The notes: a model not told the origin generated them from the sequence alone. A stretch of 64,000 nt of DNA from Streptomyces sp. SolWspMP-5a-2 (GCF_900091845.1 NZ_FMCI01000044.1:87633-151632); one strand, 5' to 3'. Shown: positions 16,000 to 23,765, counted from the first letter of the stretch. Numbers and translations: made by a program.

Positions 16000-16101
16000 T
16001 CACCAGCGGGTGCGGGAGGCCAGGAGCAGACATCCGGCGGCGAGACCGAGACCGAGACCGGTCAGGGCCAGGAGGCCGGGGAGCTGCGGCACCGGCCTCA
16101 C
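16000..16101 (-). CDS. 33-residue membrane peptide
   Basis: GTG 16101 to stop 16000. Residues about 6-27 are hydrophobic (LPGLLALTGLGLGLAAGCLL) with a short SRTRW tail, consistent with a single membrane helix. It lies 9 bp after the previous gene with no rival frame on this strand. Confidence 0.45.
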   Translation of the reverse strand: MRPVPQLPGLLALTGLGLGLAAGCLLLASRTRW

Positions 16102-16110
16102 GGGCTGATC

Positions 16111-16518
16111 TCAATCCGGGTGAAGGGGACGCGGGCGGTCAGCAAGCCGGGGAACGCCAGCCGCAAGGTGGTCGGCGCGGTCGGCTGCGGCCAGAAGAGC
16201 CATCGCCAGACGCCGGGCATCCGAGGGGTGCATGGACACGAAGTCGAGTTCGCGTTCCCAGTCGTAGATGACGTAGGGATCGGGCTGCGCGACGTACACG
16301 CAGTCGCGGGTCTCAGCCTCATCCACGGCGCGCACGACCCAGAGCGGTGGCCGTGCGGCGAACGGCGCTTGCTGGTCGACACGCCATTCGAGTCCGGGCA
16401 TCGAGTGGTCCGGCGGGTTGATGAGGTCCGGCTTCGGGCGTTCGGCGCTGTCGGCGATGGCTACGAGGTGGCGTAGTTCGCGGCGGAGTTGGGCGAGCGT
16501 CAGGTCGTCTGCGGCCAC
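16111..16518 (-). CDS. hypothetical protein, 135 aa
   Basis: GTG 16518 preceded by GGAGG. The frame is open further upstream but overlaps the neighbour in full, so the short start is chosen. An N-terminal helix (LAQLRRELRHLVAIADSAE) is followed by a beta-rich domain with WVVRAVDEAETRDCVYVAQP and a helical end. It overlaps the 3' end of the upstream gene by 19 bp. No family recognised. Confidence 0.6.
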   Translation of the reverse strand: MAADDLTLAQLRRELRHLVAIADSAERPKPDLINPPDHSMPGLEWRVDQQAPFAARPPLWVVRAVDEAETRDCVYVAQPDPYVIYDWERELDFVSMHPSDARRLAMALLAAADRADHLAAGVPRLADRPRPLHPD

Positions 16519-17678
16519 GGTCGAGCCTCCGTCTCGGGCGCAGGGAGGAACAGATGCTTGCCGTCGGCGGACTGGCAGTACGCCTCCGGGTGTCCGGCAG
16601 GGCGGTCGCAGGGCCGGTAGTAAATGCCGCTCACGCCCTTGGTCTTGCCGCAGTGGCGGGCCTCCGTCTCGGGCGCGGCGGGCCACGGGGCGAGGAGGTC
16701 GCGTCCGCAGCGCGGGTGCACGCAGATCCCGCCGTCGTCCAGCTCGTCGGCGGTCACCTCGTGGAAGTCGGCCCACCGGCTCGCGGGTACCGGCTTGTGG
16801 GCGAGGCAGTGCAGGAGGGTGCCCCGGCCCTGCCGGTAGCCGACGAGGCCGCTGGCCGCGCGCTCCGCGATCTCACGCTCGGTGGGCACCTCGGTGGCGC
16901 CCGCCCACGAGGTCGTCTCGGGCGCGGCCGAGGTCTCCGGCTCGGGCGCGGCGGCGACACCCGGGCAGTGGACCGGGCGCATACCGGGCTGCGGCTCCCA
17001 GGCGTGCGGCCCGTGGCCGCCACGGAGGAAGGCGAGGCTGCACGAGACGGTGGGCGCCGCCTCGTCCGGCTGCGCCACGGTGCGGGGCCCGCCCGCCTCG
17101 GCAGCCAGACGGCGCAGCAGAGCGGCGGCGGCCCGCATGCCCGCTTCCCGGCCCTCGTCCTCGTACCGACCCCACCGGTCCCGCCGGGACCACGAGTCGG
17201 CCTCGACGGCGTCGGCGGCCTCCTCCAGCGCGGCGGTTCGGGTGGCGGCCAGCTCCTGCGCGTGCAGGGCGAGCGCGCGGGCGGTCACGTCCTCGGGCAG
17301 CCCGTGCCGGTGCAGCACCGCGCGGGCGGTCTCGGTGCGCGGGCACTGCTCGGGCGGCCGGTGTGAGTTGTTGAAGCAGGTGTCCGGGCTGACGCCTTCG
17401 CAGTTGTCGCAGGTGTGCGTCTCGGCGTCTGCCGTCTCGTCGGCGAGCGCCAGCACATCGGCGTCCTCGTCTAGGTCGGCCAGGACACCGCCACCCTCCT
17501 GCTCGTTCAGCCCGCGGATGGCGGCGGCGATGCGGTCGCGGAGGGCGGCCCGGTCCTCAACGGCGAAGGCGGCGCAGGGCGTGGCCAGCGTGAGCGGCCC
17601 CTTGCGCGCGGCGGCCCGGTCGGCGGCAGGCGGCAGGGCGAGCGCGCGGGCGGTCTCGGTCGGGTCGGTCATGGTCAA
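16500..17678 (-). CDS. Cys-rich hypothetical protein, 392 aa
   Basis: ATG at 17678 (a second ATG two codons on). The first 80 residues are Ala/Arg-rich; then come several zinc-like clusters (CDNCEGVSPDTC, GICVHPRCGRD, and HCGKTKG with CDRPAGHPEAYC near the end), joined by helices and PE-rich linkers. The layout suggests a modular nucleic-acid-binding protein built from small zinc domains. No enzymatic motif is recognised. Confidence 0.6.
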   Translation of the reverse strand: MTMTDPTETARALALPPAADRAAARKGPLTLATPCAAFAVEDRAALRDRIAAAIRGLNEQEGGGVLADLDEDADVLALADETADAETHTCDNCEGVSPDTCFNNSHRPPEQCPRTETARAVLHRHGLPEDVTARALALHAQELAATRTAALEEAADAVEADSWSRRDRWGRYEDEGREAGMRAAAALLRRLAAEAGGPRTVAQPDEAAPTVSCSLAFLRGGHGPHAWEPQPGMRPVHCPGVAAAPEPETSAAPETTSWAGATEVPTEREIAERAASGLVGYRQGRGTLLHCLAHKPVPASRWADFHEVTADELDDGGICVHPRCGRDLLAPWPAAPETEARHCGKTKGVSGIYYRPCDRPAGHPEAYCQSADGKHLFLPAPETEARPWPQTT

Positions 17679-17829
17679 CTCCAGGTGAGGGTGTGGGAGG
17701 GTTCGGGCAGGCCGCCCGCCGCTGGCTCCAACAGCAGCGGGCGGCCGTTCTGGGCGCCGGACTGGCGGGGGTGGAACCGGGTCACGCCGCGGGCCGTGCG
17801 CAGCAGGCGGGGCAGAGGTGCGCGGTCAC
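17675..17829 (-). pseudogene. two coupled mini-frames, possibly one frameshifted small gene
   Basis: A GTG at 17829, overlapping the previous stop, opens a 15-residue frame (VTAHLCPACCARPAA). Its stop overlaps a second GTG at 17785 that opens a 36-residue frame (start VTRFHPRQSG, end PSHTLTWS) ending in an ATGA overlap with the next gene. A one-base change around the CPACC codons would join both into one protein reading through LRTARGVTRFHPRQSG. Either two coupled peptides, a decayed gene or a sequencing indel could explain this. Confidence 0.4.
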
Positions 17830-18566
17830 TCGACCCCCGCAGCGGCGGCCCGGAGCATCGCCGCCACATTCGTGCGGGTACGGCCAGGGGCCCGCTCCCA
17901 CGGGACGGTGAGTTCCTCGCCGAGATGGGTGACTACGGCATCCCAGAGATCGACCTCATCGAGTCGCCCCTCCCGCGCGGCCTCGCTGAGGAGTGAGCAG
18001 ATTCCGGGACCCGACGGTTCGGGTGTCCAGCAGGCGGTGGCTCGGTCGGCTGCTTGCCTCAGTGCCTCGCCGATGGGTGTGGTCACGGGTGTTCCTTCCT
18101 GCGGTGAGTTCTTGGTGGAGGCCCAGGCGGTGACGGCTTCACTCGCGGCCACGAAGTGCAGCCAGAGCCGCGGGTCGCCACCGGCCGGCACCGGCAGACC
18201 GGCCAGGAGGACCCGGACGACGTCCACGACGGCCGCCGGGTCGGCCCATCGGTGCAGCGGGAGCGGCTCCGGCTGCCGTTTCCGCGCCTCGGGCTTCTTG
18301 CAAGGCGCCCACTGCCACTGCTCGACCGGGTGCTCCCAAAGCAGGACAAACCCGGTCCTGTGTTTGCTCTCGTTCAGTCCCGGGGCGTCGACGTCCCAGG
18401 TGAGCAGGGACTGGAGCTGGGTGATGCATCCGGCGTCGGGGCCGGTCTCGTACCGGTTGGTCTCGGAGTCGGACGTCTCGGCACTGGTCGGCCCGAGACC
18501 GGCGGCGGCCAGGGCGTCGACCACCGCGGTGATGTACCGGTCGTGGGGCAGACGACGACTGTTCAT
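17826..18566 (-). CDS. hypothetical protein, 246 aa, possible fusion of two cistrons
   Basis: ATG 18566 in an ATGA overlap. The first 160 residues (MNSRRLPHDRYITAVVDALA, later GFVLLWEHPVEQWQWAP) form one alpha/beta unit. In the middle the DNA carries a typical ribosome site and GTG (GGAAGGAACACCCGTG) in the same frame, followed by a second helical unit (GEALRQAADRATACW and onward) that looks like a stand-alone protein. It is therefore either one fused protein or two products from one frame. No family is assigned. Confidence 0.6.
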   Translation of the reverse strand: MNSRRLPHDRYITAVVDALAAAGLGPTSAETSDSETNRYETGPDAGCITQLQSLLTWDVDAPGLNESKHRTGFVLLWEHPVEQWQWAPCKKPEARKRQPEPLPLHRWADPAAVVDVVRVLLAGLPVPAGGDPRLWLHFVAASEAVTAWASTKNSPQEGTPVTTPIGEALRQAADRATACWTPEPSGPGICSLLSEAAREGRLDEVDLWDAVVTHLGEELTVPWERAPGRTRTNVAAMLRAAAAGVE

Positions 18567-18958
18567 CGGTTTCCCTCCGAGACGGGCGCGATGGTGGCGG
18601 GGGCCGGCGCGAGGGCGAAGGAGTGCACGGTCCGGCCGTTCGGGAGCTGGATGCTCCAGGGGCCGCCGATGAGGCCGTAAGCGGCCCAATCGCAGCCGCG
18701 CCCGCTGTACGGCGCGCGCCCGAGCGCGCCGAGGGTGCGGCCGATGCACTCCTGGCCGAGGACGTCCGAGGCGAGGACTTCCTCACCGGAGCGGTTGGCT
18801 CGGGGGGCGTCGGCCAGCGCCTGCTGGAAGTCCGCGCCGGTGGCGACGTCGCCGCACGAGGGGCAGACGAACGCCCATGCGAGCGGGTCGGTGCCGAACC
18901 GCTCGGTGGCCTCGGCGACGAGCGCGGCCTGGCTGAGGGTGCGGTGCGCGGTGCTCAT
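18563..18958 (-). CDS. VVA0879-like zinc-containing protein
   Basis: 131 residues from ATG 18958. The pattern is FGTDPLAWAFVCPSCGDVAT, then a conserved Cys in GQECIGRTLG, then GRGCDWAAYGLIGG and FALAPAP at the end. This order of four Cys residues around an AYGLIGGPW core matches the VVA0879 family seen in phages and mobile elements, whose role is unknown. ATGA overlaps on both sides. Confidence 0.7.
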   Translation of the reverse strand: MSTAHRTLSQAALVAEATERFGTDPLAWAFVCPSCGDVATGADFQQALADAPRANRSGEEVLASDVLGQECIGRTLGALGRAPYSGRGCDWAAYGLIGGPWSIQLPNGRTVHSFALAPAPATIAPVSEGNR

Positions 18959-19341
18959 CGCTGCGCCGCCTCGTCGTGGAAGCGGACGGCGCGGTACCGG
19001 GCGGCCTCGAGGAGGCGCTGGATGGTCTTGGGGTCGCCGTCGAGGAGGCGCCGGATCGTCTTCTGCACGAGGGCGTAGCCGATCTCGTAGTCGGGTTCGC
19101 CGAGCGAGGTGGTGGGGCCGCGCTGGAGCCACACGCGGAGGGCGCGGTCCATGGAGGTGACGACGTCGACGGGGCGGTGGTCGTCCTGGTGGCAGTCGCT
19201 CATCAGGTTGCGGGCGACGGTGCGGGCTTCCCCGCCTCCGTCGGAGCGCACCTGGTTGCGGTGGGCCGGCTTGTCGGGGTAGCGGGTGGCCTCGTCCAGG
19301 GCGGCCAGGATGAGGTGCGGCTGGGTGATGCGGTCGGGCAT
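18955..19341 (-). CDS. hypothetical protein, 128 aa
   Basis: ATG at 19341. Helical, with LILAALDEATRYPDKPAHR near the start and a C-terminal pair of helices (EIGYALVQKTIRRLL). The same frame stays open upstream to GTG 19560 through a zinc-ribbon sequence, so a 201-residue fusion is formally possible. The start at 19341 is preferred because a separate frame ends at 19353 and a GAAAGACG site lies just upstream. Confidence 0.6.
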   Translation of the reverse strand: MPDRITQPHLILAALDEATRYPDKPAHRNQVRSDGGGEARTVARNLMSDCHQDDHRPVDVVTSMDRALRVWLQRGPTTSLGEPDYEIGYALVQKTIRRLLDGDPKTIQRLLEAARYRAVRFHDEAAQR

Positions 19342-19352
19342 GGGGTCGTCTT

Positions 19353-19560
19353 TCAGAAGAGGAGGAGGTCGTCGGGCTGCACTGCGGGTGCTTCGGTCTG
19401 CGGGGCGGGCGCGGGAGCCGGTGCGCTGGGAGCTGCGGGCGCTGAGGGCCTGGGAGGGGACTTCTTCGCGGGCGGGGGCCCGGCAGCGGGGGCCGAGCCC
19501 GTCGGGGCTCGGCCTCAGCAGGCGGTGCTTGCAGTCCGCGCACCGGAGGTCTGCAGTCAC
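19353..19560 (-). pseudogene. DUF6011-like zinc-ribbon gene with probable frameshift
   Basis: GTG 19560 (GTGA overlap) starts VTADLRCADCKHRLL and then GLGPRC, a DUF6011-type short zinc ribbon. After about residue 30 the original frame becomes basic and unlikely. The +1 frame instead gives a Pro/Ala linker (PAKKSPPRPSAP) and ends cleanly with AVQPDDLLLF and a stop at 19353. The switch falls in a GGGCCCCCG run. This suggests an indel (real or a base-calling error) or programmed frameshifting. Confidence 0.5.
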
Positions 19561-19853
19561 GCTGAGGTCGGTTCCGTGTGCAGGGTGTCGAGGTGCTCCA
19601 GGAACGCGACGATGGCGGCGCCGGCGGCGACGGTCTCCTCGCGGACGTTCGCGAGGCACGCGACCGGGTTGTCGGTGTCGCGGCCGGCGGTGAGCACGGC
19701 GGTCGCGATTCCGCCGGTGTGCTCGGTGAGAGCGAGCGCCCACTCCTCGAGGTTGTGGTGCTCGGCGCCGAGGCGGCCCTTCTGCGCCTCGCGCTCGGTG
19801 TGGAGGTCGAGGTAGGGGCCGGTGAGGCGCGGGGCGTCGTAGTCGGGGTACAC
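19557..19853 (-). CDS. hypothetical protein, 98 aa
   Basis: Start at 19853 (YPDYDAPRLTGPYLDLHTER follows the initiator). An acidic, helical protein with a conserved-looking HHNLEEWALALTEHTGG helix that recalls MazG-like or phage NTPase-adjacent folds, though the similarity is too weak to assign. GTGA overlap downstream. Confidence 0.55.
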   Translation of the reverse strand: MYPDYDAPRLTGPYLDLHTEREAQKGRLGAEHHNLEEWALALTEHTGGIATAVLTAGRDTDNPVACLANVREETVAAGAAIVAFLEHLDTLHTEPTSA

Positions 19854-19880
19854 GGTGGCTCCGTTCGTCGCGGGGGCGGG

Positions 19881-20168
19881 TTAGTGGAGGTGGGCGATGG
19901 TGCGGAGGGTGGAAATTCCGGTGGGGCTGGTGCGGGCGAGCTGCACGGCGGCGACCAGGCCCGGGTAACCGGTGGCGAGGGCCATCCGGTTGGCGTGATC
20001 GGCCTCGGCGACGAGAGCGGTCAACCGGCCCCGGAACGTCGCGCGCCGGTCGGGCCCGGGGGTGGAGTGTCCGAAGTGCTGGAGCACGTGGACGGCGTCG
20101 GCGGCGGTGATGCGCGCCCCGGCGGCCGGGACCGGGTGCGGTGGGACGGCACAGGAGGCGGTGCTCAC
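19881..20168 (-). CDS. hypothetical protein, 95 aa
   Basis: GTG 20168 in a GTGA overlap with the preceding HNH-like gene. Helical; contains HVLQHFGHSTPGPD then repeated Ala-rich helices. No Cys pairs or membrane helices. No family recognised. Confidence 0.55.
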   Translation of the reverse strand: MSTASCAVPPHPVPAAGARITAADAVHVLQHFGHSTPGPDRRATFRGRLTALVAEADHANRMALATGYPGLVAAVQLARTSPTGISTLRTIAHLH

Positions 20169-20629
20169 GGGGTGTCTCCGTACAGGGCGGTGAGGGCGAC
20201 CGCGAGGACGTCGCGGGCGTGACGGTCGAGGAGGTGCTCGCGGTCGACACACAGGCCGAGCCCGCACCACGGCAGGACGGGCCCGTGGGGCGCCCGGCCG
20301 TGCGCGAGGCGGTAGGCGGTCAGCCGGGCGGACCGCAGGTGCTTGCCGACCTGGACGTAGGGGTGGCCGTCGGCGGTGACATCGCCGACCCAGAGGAGGT
20401 GTCCGTCGGGCAGGTGCCTCACCGATCCCCAGAAGGCCTCCTCGAGCGAGCGGGGCCGGAATCCGCGGGCGAGCCGGTGGCCCACGCCGCTCTGACGGCG
20501 GACGTCCCGGATCGTGGCGGTGGTGACGCGGAGAAGCCGGCGGATGTCGTCGTCCAGGCGGCCTGCCCGGATGTGCGCGGCGACGTCGGCGCGCACCAGG
20601 ACCGCCATGCGGGCGCGGGTGTCGGTCAC
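20165..20629 (-). CDS. HTH plus degenerate HNH-like protein (paralogue A)
   Basis: 154 residues from GTG 20629. An N-terminal helix-turn-helix (DDDIRRLLRVTTATIRDVRR) is followed by a domain with LPDGHLLWVGDVTADGHPYV, a strand RSARLTAYRLAHGRAPHG and a WCGLGLCVDREHL ending. That is the layout of phage HNH proteins, where a C-x-C-x-x-HL motif binds zinc next to the active site. A first catalytic His is not obvious, so activity is uncertain. The product of 23251-23760 has the same architecture. Confidence 0.6.
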   Translation of the reverse strand: MTDTRARMAVLVRADVAAHIRAGRLDDDIRRLLRVTTATIRDVRRQSGVGHRLARGFRPRSLEEAFWGSVRHLPDGHLLWVGDVTADGHPYVQVGKHLRSARLTAYRLAHGRAPHGPVLPWCGLGLCVDREHLLDRHARDVLAVALTALYGDTP

Positions 20630-20865
20630 CGGGCCCTCCGCACGGGCAGGAGGGGCTGCAGGGAGCGCAGGGCGGTCTGTGCCTGGGTGCGCTCGCGGGC
20701 GGCGCCAGCGAGCAGGTGCAGGGCGTGTGCGAGGCCTCGGTGGAGTTGACGTTCGCGCCGGTGTGACGCCTGAAGGCGGACGCGGTCGAACTCCGCTGCT
20801 ACGTAGGCGCGTTGAAGTAGAGCCTCGGTGGCGCGGAGGCGCTTGGTGGTGGTGAGGCCGAGCAT
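20626..20865 (-). CDS. small basic helical protein, 79 aa
   Basis: ATG 20865 preceded by GGAG. An ATG four codons upstream overlaps the previous stop (TGATG) but has no ribosome site. The protein is almost entirely helical and Arg-rich (FDRVRLQASHRRERQLHRG), consistent with a nucleic-acid-binding or structural role. No family recognised. Confidence 0.55.
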   Translation of the reverse strand: MLGLTTTKRLRATEALLQRAYVAAEFDRVRLQASHRRERQLHRGLAHALHLLAGAARERTQAQTALRSLQPLLPVRRAR

Positions 20866-20876
20866 GGGGTTCTCCA

Positions 20877-21221
20877 TCAGGTGCGGCGCTGGCGGTAGTC
20901 GGAGAGGCGGATCACGCCTTCGGGCAGCGGCTTCTGCCTGGGGGTAGGGCTGGCCTTGCTTGTGTCGAGGGGCAGTTGGGGCTGCTGGGCCTCGCACGTA
21001 GCCGCGTGGGGCATGTGGAGGCGCTCGTAGCCCATGAGGGGCTGCTGCTCGGTCACCCGGCGGGACACGACCGCCCCGGTCCCGTCTCGGCGCACCCCGG
21101 TGTTGCCAGCCGGGTCCGGGTCCGGGTTGACCGCGAGGCGCTTCCCGCCGGCGGTGGTCTTGCCCGGCAGGGTCCGGGTCACCAGCACGGGGAGCCCGCA
21201 GTCGGGGCAGCGGCTGGTCAT
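20877..21221 (-). CDS. zinc-ribbon hypothetical protein, 114 aa
   Basis: ATG 21221 in an ATGA overlap. It starts MTSRCPDCGLPVLVTRTLPG and continues with GGKRLAVNPDPDPAGN, a pattern common in actinophage and plasmid proteins of unknown role. A later HMPHAATCEAQQ supplies further metal ligands. The C-terminus (EGVIRLSDYRQRRT) is basic. Confidence 0.6.
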   Translation of the reverse strand: MTSRCPDCGLPVLVTRTLPGKTTAGGKRLAVNPDPDPAGNTGVRRDGTGAVVSRRVTEQQPLMGYERLHMPHAATCEAQQPQLPLDTSKASPTPRQKPLPEGVIRLSDYRQRRT

Positions 21222-21523
21222 CGCACGTCCCGAGAGGCTGCCTCGATGGCCTGCGCGTACGCGGCCTCGGCAGCGCGTGCCCGCCCGGTGCAGACGCCCT
21301 GGGCGACCGGGGCGCCGTTCGCCGTGCAGTAGTGCGCGGCGGGGGCGGTGCAGTCCGGGCAGGTGAAGTGCGCCCGGATCCAGGCGTCCTTGCGGCCGGG
21401 GTGCGGTCTCGGGCGTACGTCGCCGCGGCGGTTGGTGCACGGGCTGCCGGGTGCAGCGCGGCAGGGTTCCCAGTCGCACGTCTGCTCGGTCTCGGGGTGC
21501 CGTCGTTCGGCTCGTGAAGCCAT
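21218..21523 (-). CDS. zinc-ribbon protein with two CxxC-type modules
   Basis: 101 residues from ATG 21523 (AGGA upstream). Module one is CDWEPCRAAPGSPC followed by RPHPGRKDAW; module two is CPDCTAPAAHYC followed by an Ala-rich helix. The same C..C...PG.PC...H..R pattern appears twice in the next gene upstream, so these short ribbons seem to be a shared, possibly swapped, module. Nucleic-acid binding is inferred. Confidence 0.6.
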   Translation of the reverse strand: MASRAERRHPETEQTCDWEPCRAAPGSPCTNRRGDVRPRPHPGRKDAWIRAHFTCPDCTAPAAHYCTANGAPVAQGVCTGRARAAEAAYAQAIEAASRDVR

Positions 21524-21535
21524 CTCCGTGTCCTG

Positions 21536-22549
21536 TCAGGTTCCTGTGCTGGTGTGGTCGGTGGCGGTGCGCGTTCGGGCGCCGAGGGCGGCTCGCTGAG
21601 GGTGGATGCCGTGGCGCCGGGTGCCGCCCGGGCCGGTGCAGGGGTCGCCGGGCCGGGCCGGGCAACTCGGGCAGGGGACGGTGGCGGTGTCCCATACCTC
21701 GAGCCGGGCTTCGTGCACGGCGCCACGGCGACCGGCGCCGCTGACGCACGGGGCGTCGACGGAGGCCTGGCACTCGGGGCACGGCACCGCCCACTCGGCC
21801 GGGGCCGGGCCGGCTGTCGGGGGAATGGTGGCGAGGCTGTCGGCGAGCGCCTGGAGAACGGGGCCGCGTCCGTAGAGCCGCATCGCCGCGGGTACGCCCT
21901 GGGTCTCGAGCGCCTGGCGGAGGTCGGCGTCCGTCGCCGCTTGCTGTCCCGGTACGGAGAGCAGCAGGGGCGGCTGGGTCGGAGCGGACACCCTGCTCGC
22001 GCGGTCGGGGCGGCGGACCGCGGGCACGAGGGTGAGTGCCGCTCCCTCCTCCTGCTCGGACGCGGTAGGCGCGGGGCCCGCGCCGGGATCCGCGGGGGCC
22101 GGAACGGCCGGCTCGGATCCCGGCGCGGTGGCCGCTCTCGGTTCTTCGTCCAGGGCGGCCACTGCCGCCGCGATCGACTTCTCCTTGGCCGCCTTCTTCC
22201 GCCGCTCCTGCCTGGTGTCCACGTACAGGTGAAGGTGCTCCTCCCACTCCAGCCTGTCGGCGACGTCGGCGAGCACGTACACGGAGGGGAGGTTGGGGCG
22301 GCGCCGCTCCGTCAGCGCCCCGACGGCCTTCAGGACCTTCTTGGCCCGGGTGACGGTCTCGGGGTCGCTGCCGACGATCGCGGCGATCGTCGGCAGCGGG
22401 CACTCGGCGGTGCCATCAGGCCCGATGTAGGACGCGATGGCCCACCCGACGTGAACGATCTTCGAGACGTCGGGGCGGCGCATCCGCAGGGCTTCGTCCC
22501 GCATGCGGTTCATCCACGCCGTCATGGGGGCCTGCTCGCCGGTGTTCAC
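21536..22549 (-). CDS. winged-helix replication-initiator-like protein with zinc ribbons
   Basis: 337 residues; GTG 22549 with AGGAG 10 bases away (ATG 22525 is possible). Residues about 25-105 resemble phage replication-initiator winged helices: SKIVHVGWAIASYIGPDG, then PLPTIAAIVGSDPETVTRAK and VLKAVGALTERRR. A charged helix, an acidic linker and two C-terminal zinc ribbons (CPECQASVDAPC, CPSCPARPGDPC) follow. This build suits a DNA-binding replication or partition initiator for the element; no polymerase or helicase motif is present. Confidence 0.65.
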   Translation of the reverse strand: MNTGEQAPMTAWMNRMRDEALRMRRPDVSKIVHVGWAIASYIGPDGTAECPLPTIAAIVGSDPETVTRAKKVLKAVGALTERRRPNLPSVYVLADVADRLEWEEHLHLYVDTRQERRKKAAKEKSIAAAVAALDEEPRAATAPGSEPAVPAPADPGAGPAPTASEQEEGAALTLVPAVRRPDRASRVSAPTQPPLLLSVPGQQAATDADLRQALETQGVPAAMRLYGRGPVLQALADSLATIPPTAGPAPAEWAVPCPECQASVDAPCVSGAGRRGAVHEARLEVWDTATVPCPSCPARPGDPCTGPGGTRRHGIHPQRAALGARTRTATDHTSTGT

Positions 22550-22625
22550 GAGAGGACGCTCCTGGTGGCTGCGTGGGGCACGGTGGCTCCGATCTAGCGG
22601 CGGCGGGACAAGGGGGTTGGGCCGG

Positions 22626-22946
22626 TCACTCGCGCTGGGGGCGTTGGGCGTCGAGGGCGGCCCGGTAGACGTGCGGGCTCGAGCGGCGCTTCCCGGACCG
22701 GATAGCGGCCTCGTCGAACACCGCGGACGCGGACTGCGGCGACGGCGTCGTCCAGGCGCCGGCCGGGAGACCGGCGCCGGGCACGGGCTCGGGCGCGTTC
22801 GCCAGCTTGGCCGGGGTATGCCGGGGGCAGCGCAGGCCGCTCAGGTACTCGCGCAGATCCTGGCGGGCTAGGCAGTGGCGGCGCTCGGCGCCTATCCAGT
22901 GCCCGCACACCGGCGGCCGTGGATGCTGACTGTCCGGAGCGGTCAC
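22626..22946 (-). CDS. zinc-finger hypothetical protein, 106 aa
   Basis: GTG 22946 overlapping the WhiB-like gene stop (GTGA). CGHWIGAERRHC and RCPRH near residues 14-43 supply Cys/His ligands for one zinc. The rest is Pro/Ala-rich with a basic C-terminal segment (RSGKRRSSPHVYRAAL). Conserved position directly after the WhiB gene suggests co-function. Confidence 0.6.
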   Translation of the reverse strand: MTAPDSQHPRPPVCGHWIGAERRHCLARQDLREYLSGLRCPRHTPAKLANAPEPVPGAGLPAGAWTTPSPQSASAVFDEAAIRSGKRRSSPHVYRAALDAQRPQRE

Positions 22947-23251
22947 TCCTCTTCCTCCAGCTCCGCCTCGGCGGCCTTGCGGCGTTGTGCGGCGAGCTGC
23001 CTGCGGGCTCTCGCGCTCATCCCGCCGCGCACCCCGAACCGCTCGCGGTGGCTCTCCTCCATCCGCATGGCGTCCTCGAGGCACTCCTCCTGCACGGGAC
23101 AGCGGGAGGTGCAGTACCGCTTCACCGCGGCGATGTCCGCGAGCCCCCTGGCGAAGAACGCGTCGTGCGGGACGCTGCTGCCCCGGCCGCAGGCGGCGTC
23201 GGCCGCCCATGCCTGTCCCCCGATGGTGGTCAGGACGTCCATGACCGGCAT
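22943..23251 (-). CDS. WhiB-family iron-sulfur regulator
   Basis: 102 residues from ATG 23251, with GGAGG 7 bases upstream. It has the four cluster-binding cysteines C21, C47, C51 and C57 in the C-x25-C-x3-C-x5-C arrangement, and a FGVRGG turn corresponding to the GVWGG loop with Arg in place of Trp, followed by a basic DNA-binding tail. WhiB-like proteins bind a 4Fe-4S cluster and act with sigma factors. WhiB genes are well known on actinophages and plasmids. An acidic EEEE end is unusual. Confidence 0.9.
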   Translation of the reverse strand: MPVMDVLTTIGGQAWAADAACGRGSSVPHDAFFARGLADIAAVKRYCTSRCPVQEECLEDAMRMEESHRERFGVRGGMSARARRQLAAQRRKAAEAELEEEE

Positions 23252-23760
23252 CAGCACGCCTCCAGCCGGAGGAACGCCTCGTCCAGTTGCCGTGCCGTAT
23301 CCAGCGTCGGTACCTCGTCGGGCACGTCCGCTTCCTTTTCCTTCTTAGCGCGCAGGGCCTGCCGGTCCTCGGCGTCGGCCTGGCACTCGGGCGCGACGCA
23401 CCACGGGTAGGCGCAGGCGGACTTGACGTTGCCGACCGGGGGGCGCCCGTTCTCCATGGCGTAGGCGATGGGCCGGACCGACAGCTTCTGCCCCCGGTAG
23501 GTGATGACCGGCGCGCAGTCCTGCGTGCGCTCGCCGGTCCACACCATGTGGCCGCCGGGCAAGAGCACGGTGTCGCGGGTGAACTTCTCCTGCGGGGTGA
23601 GGCGCGGGCGCGCGGGCGGGTACGCGTGCTCCGCGCGGATCCGGGCCGCGGTCGCCGTTCCGACGTGGAGCTGCCGCGCGATCTCCTCGTTGGTGCGCCC
23701 GTCACTGAGGGCGTGCAGGATCTGGGGTTCCTTGGGGTGGGGGCGTCGGTGCGACGTCAT
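23251..23760 (-). CDS. HTH plus degenerate HNH-like protein (paralogue B)
   Basis: 169 residues from ATG 23760. The N-terminal HTH (GRTNEEIARQLHVGTATAAR) is followed by LLPGGHMVWTGERTQDCAPV, GQKLSVRPIAYAMENGRPPV and WCVAPECQA, aligning segment by segment with the product of 20165-20629. The segments look like an HNH endonuclease scaffold or a site-specific DNA-binding protein. Helical acidic C-terminus. TGATG overlap with the WhiB gene. Confidence 0.6.
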   Translation of the reverse strand: MTSHRRPHPKEPQILHALSDGRTNEEIARQLHVGTATAARIRAEHAYPPARPRLTPQEKFTRDTVLLPGGHMVWTGERTQDCAPVITYRGQKLSVRPIAYAMENGRPPVGNVKSACAYPWCVAPECQADAEDRQALRAKKEKEADVPDEVPTLDTARQLDEAFLRLEAC

Positions 23761-23765
23761 GGCGG

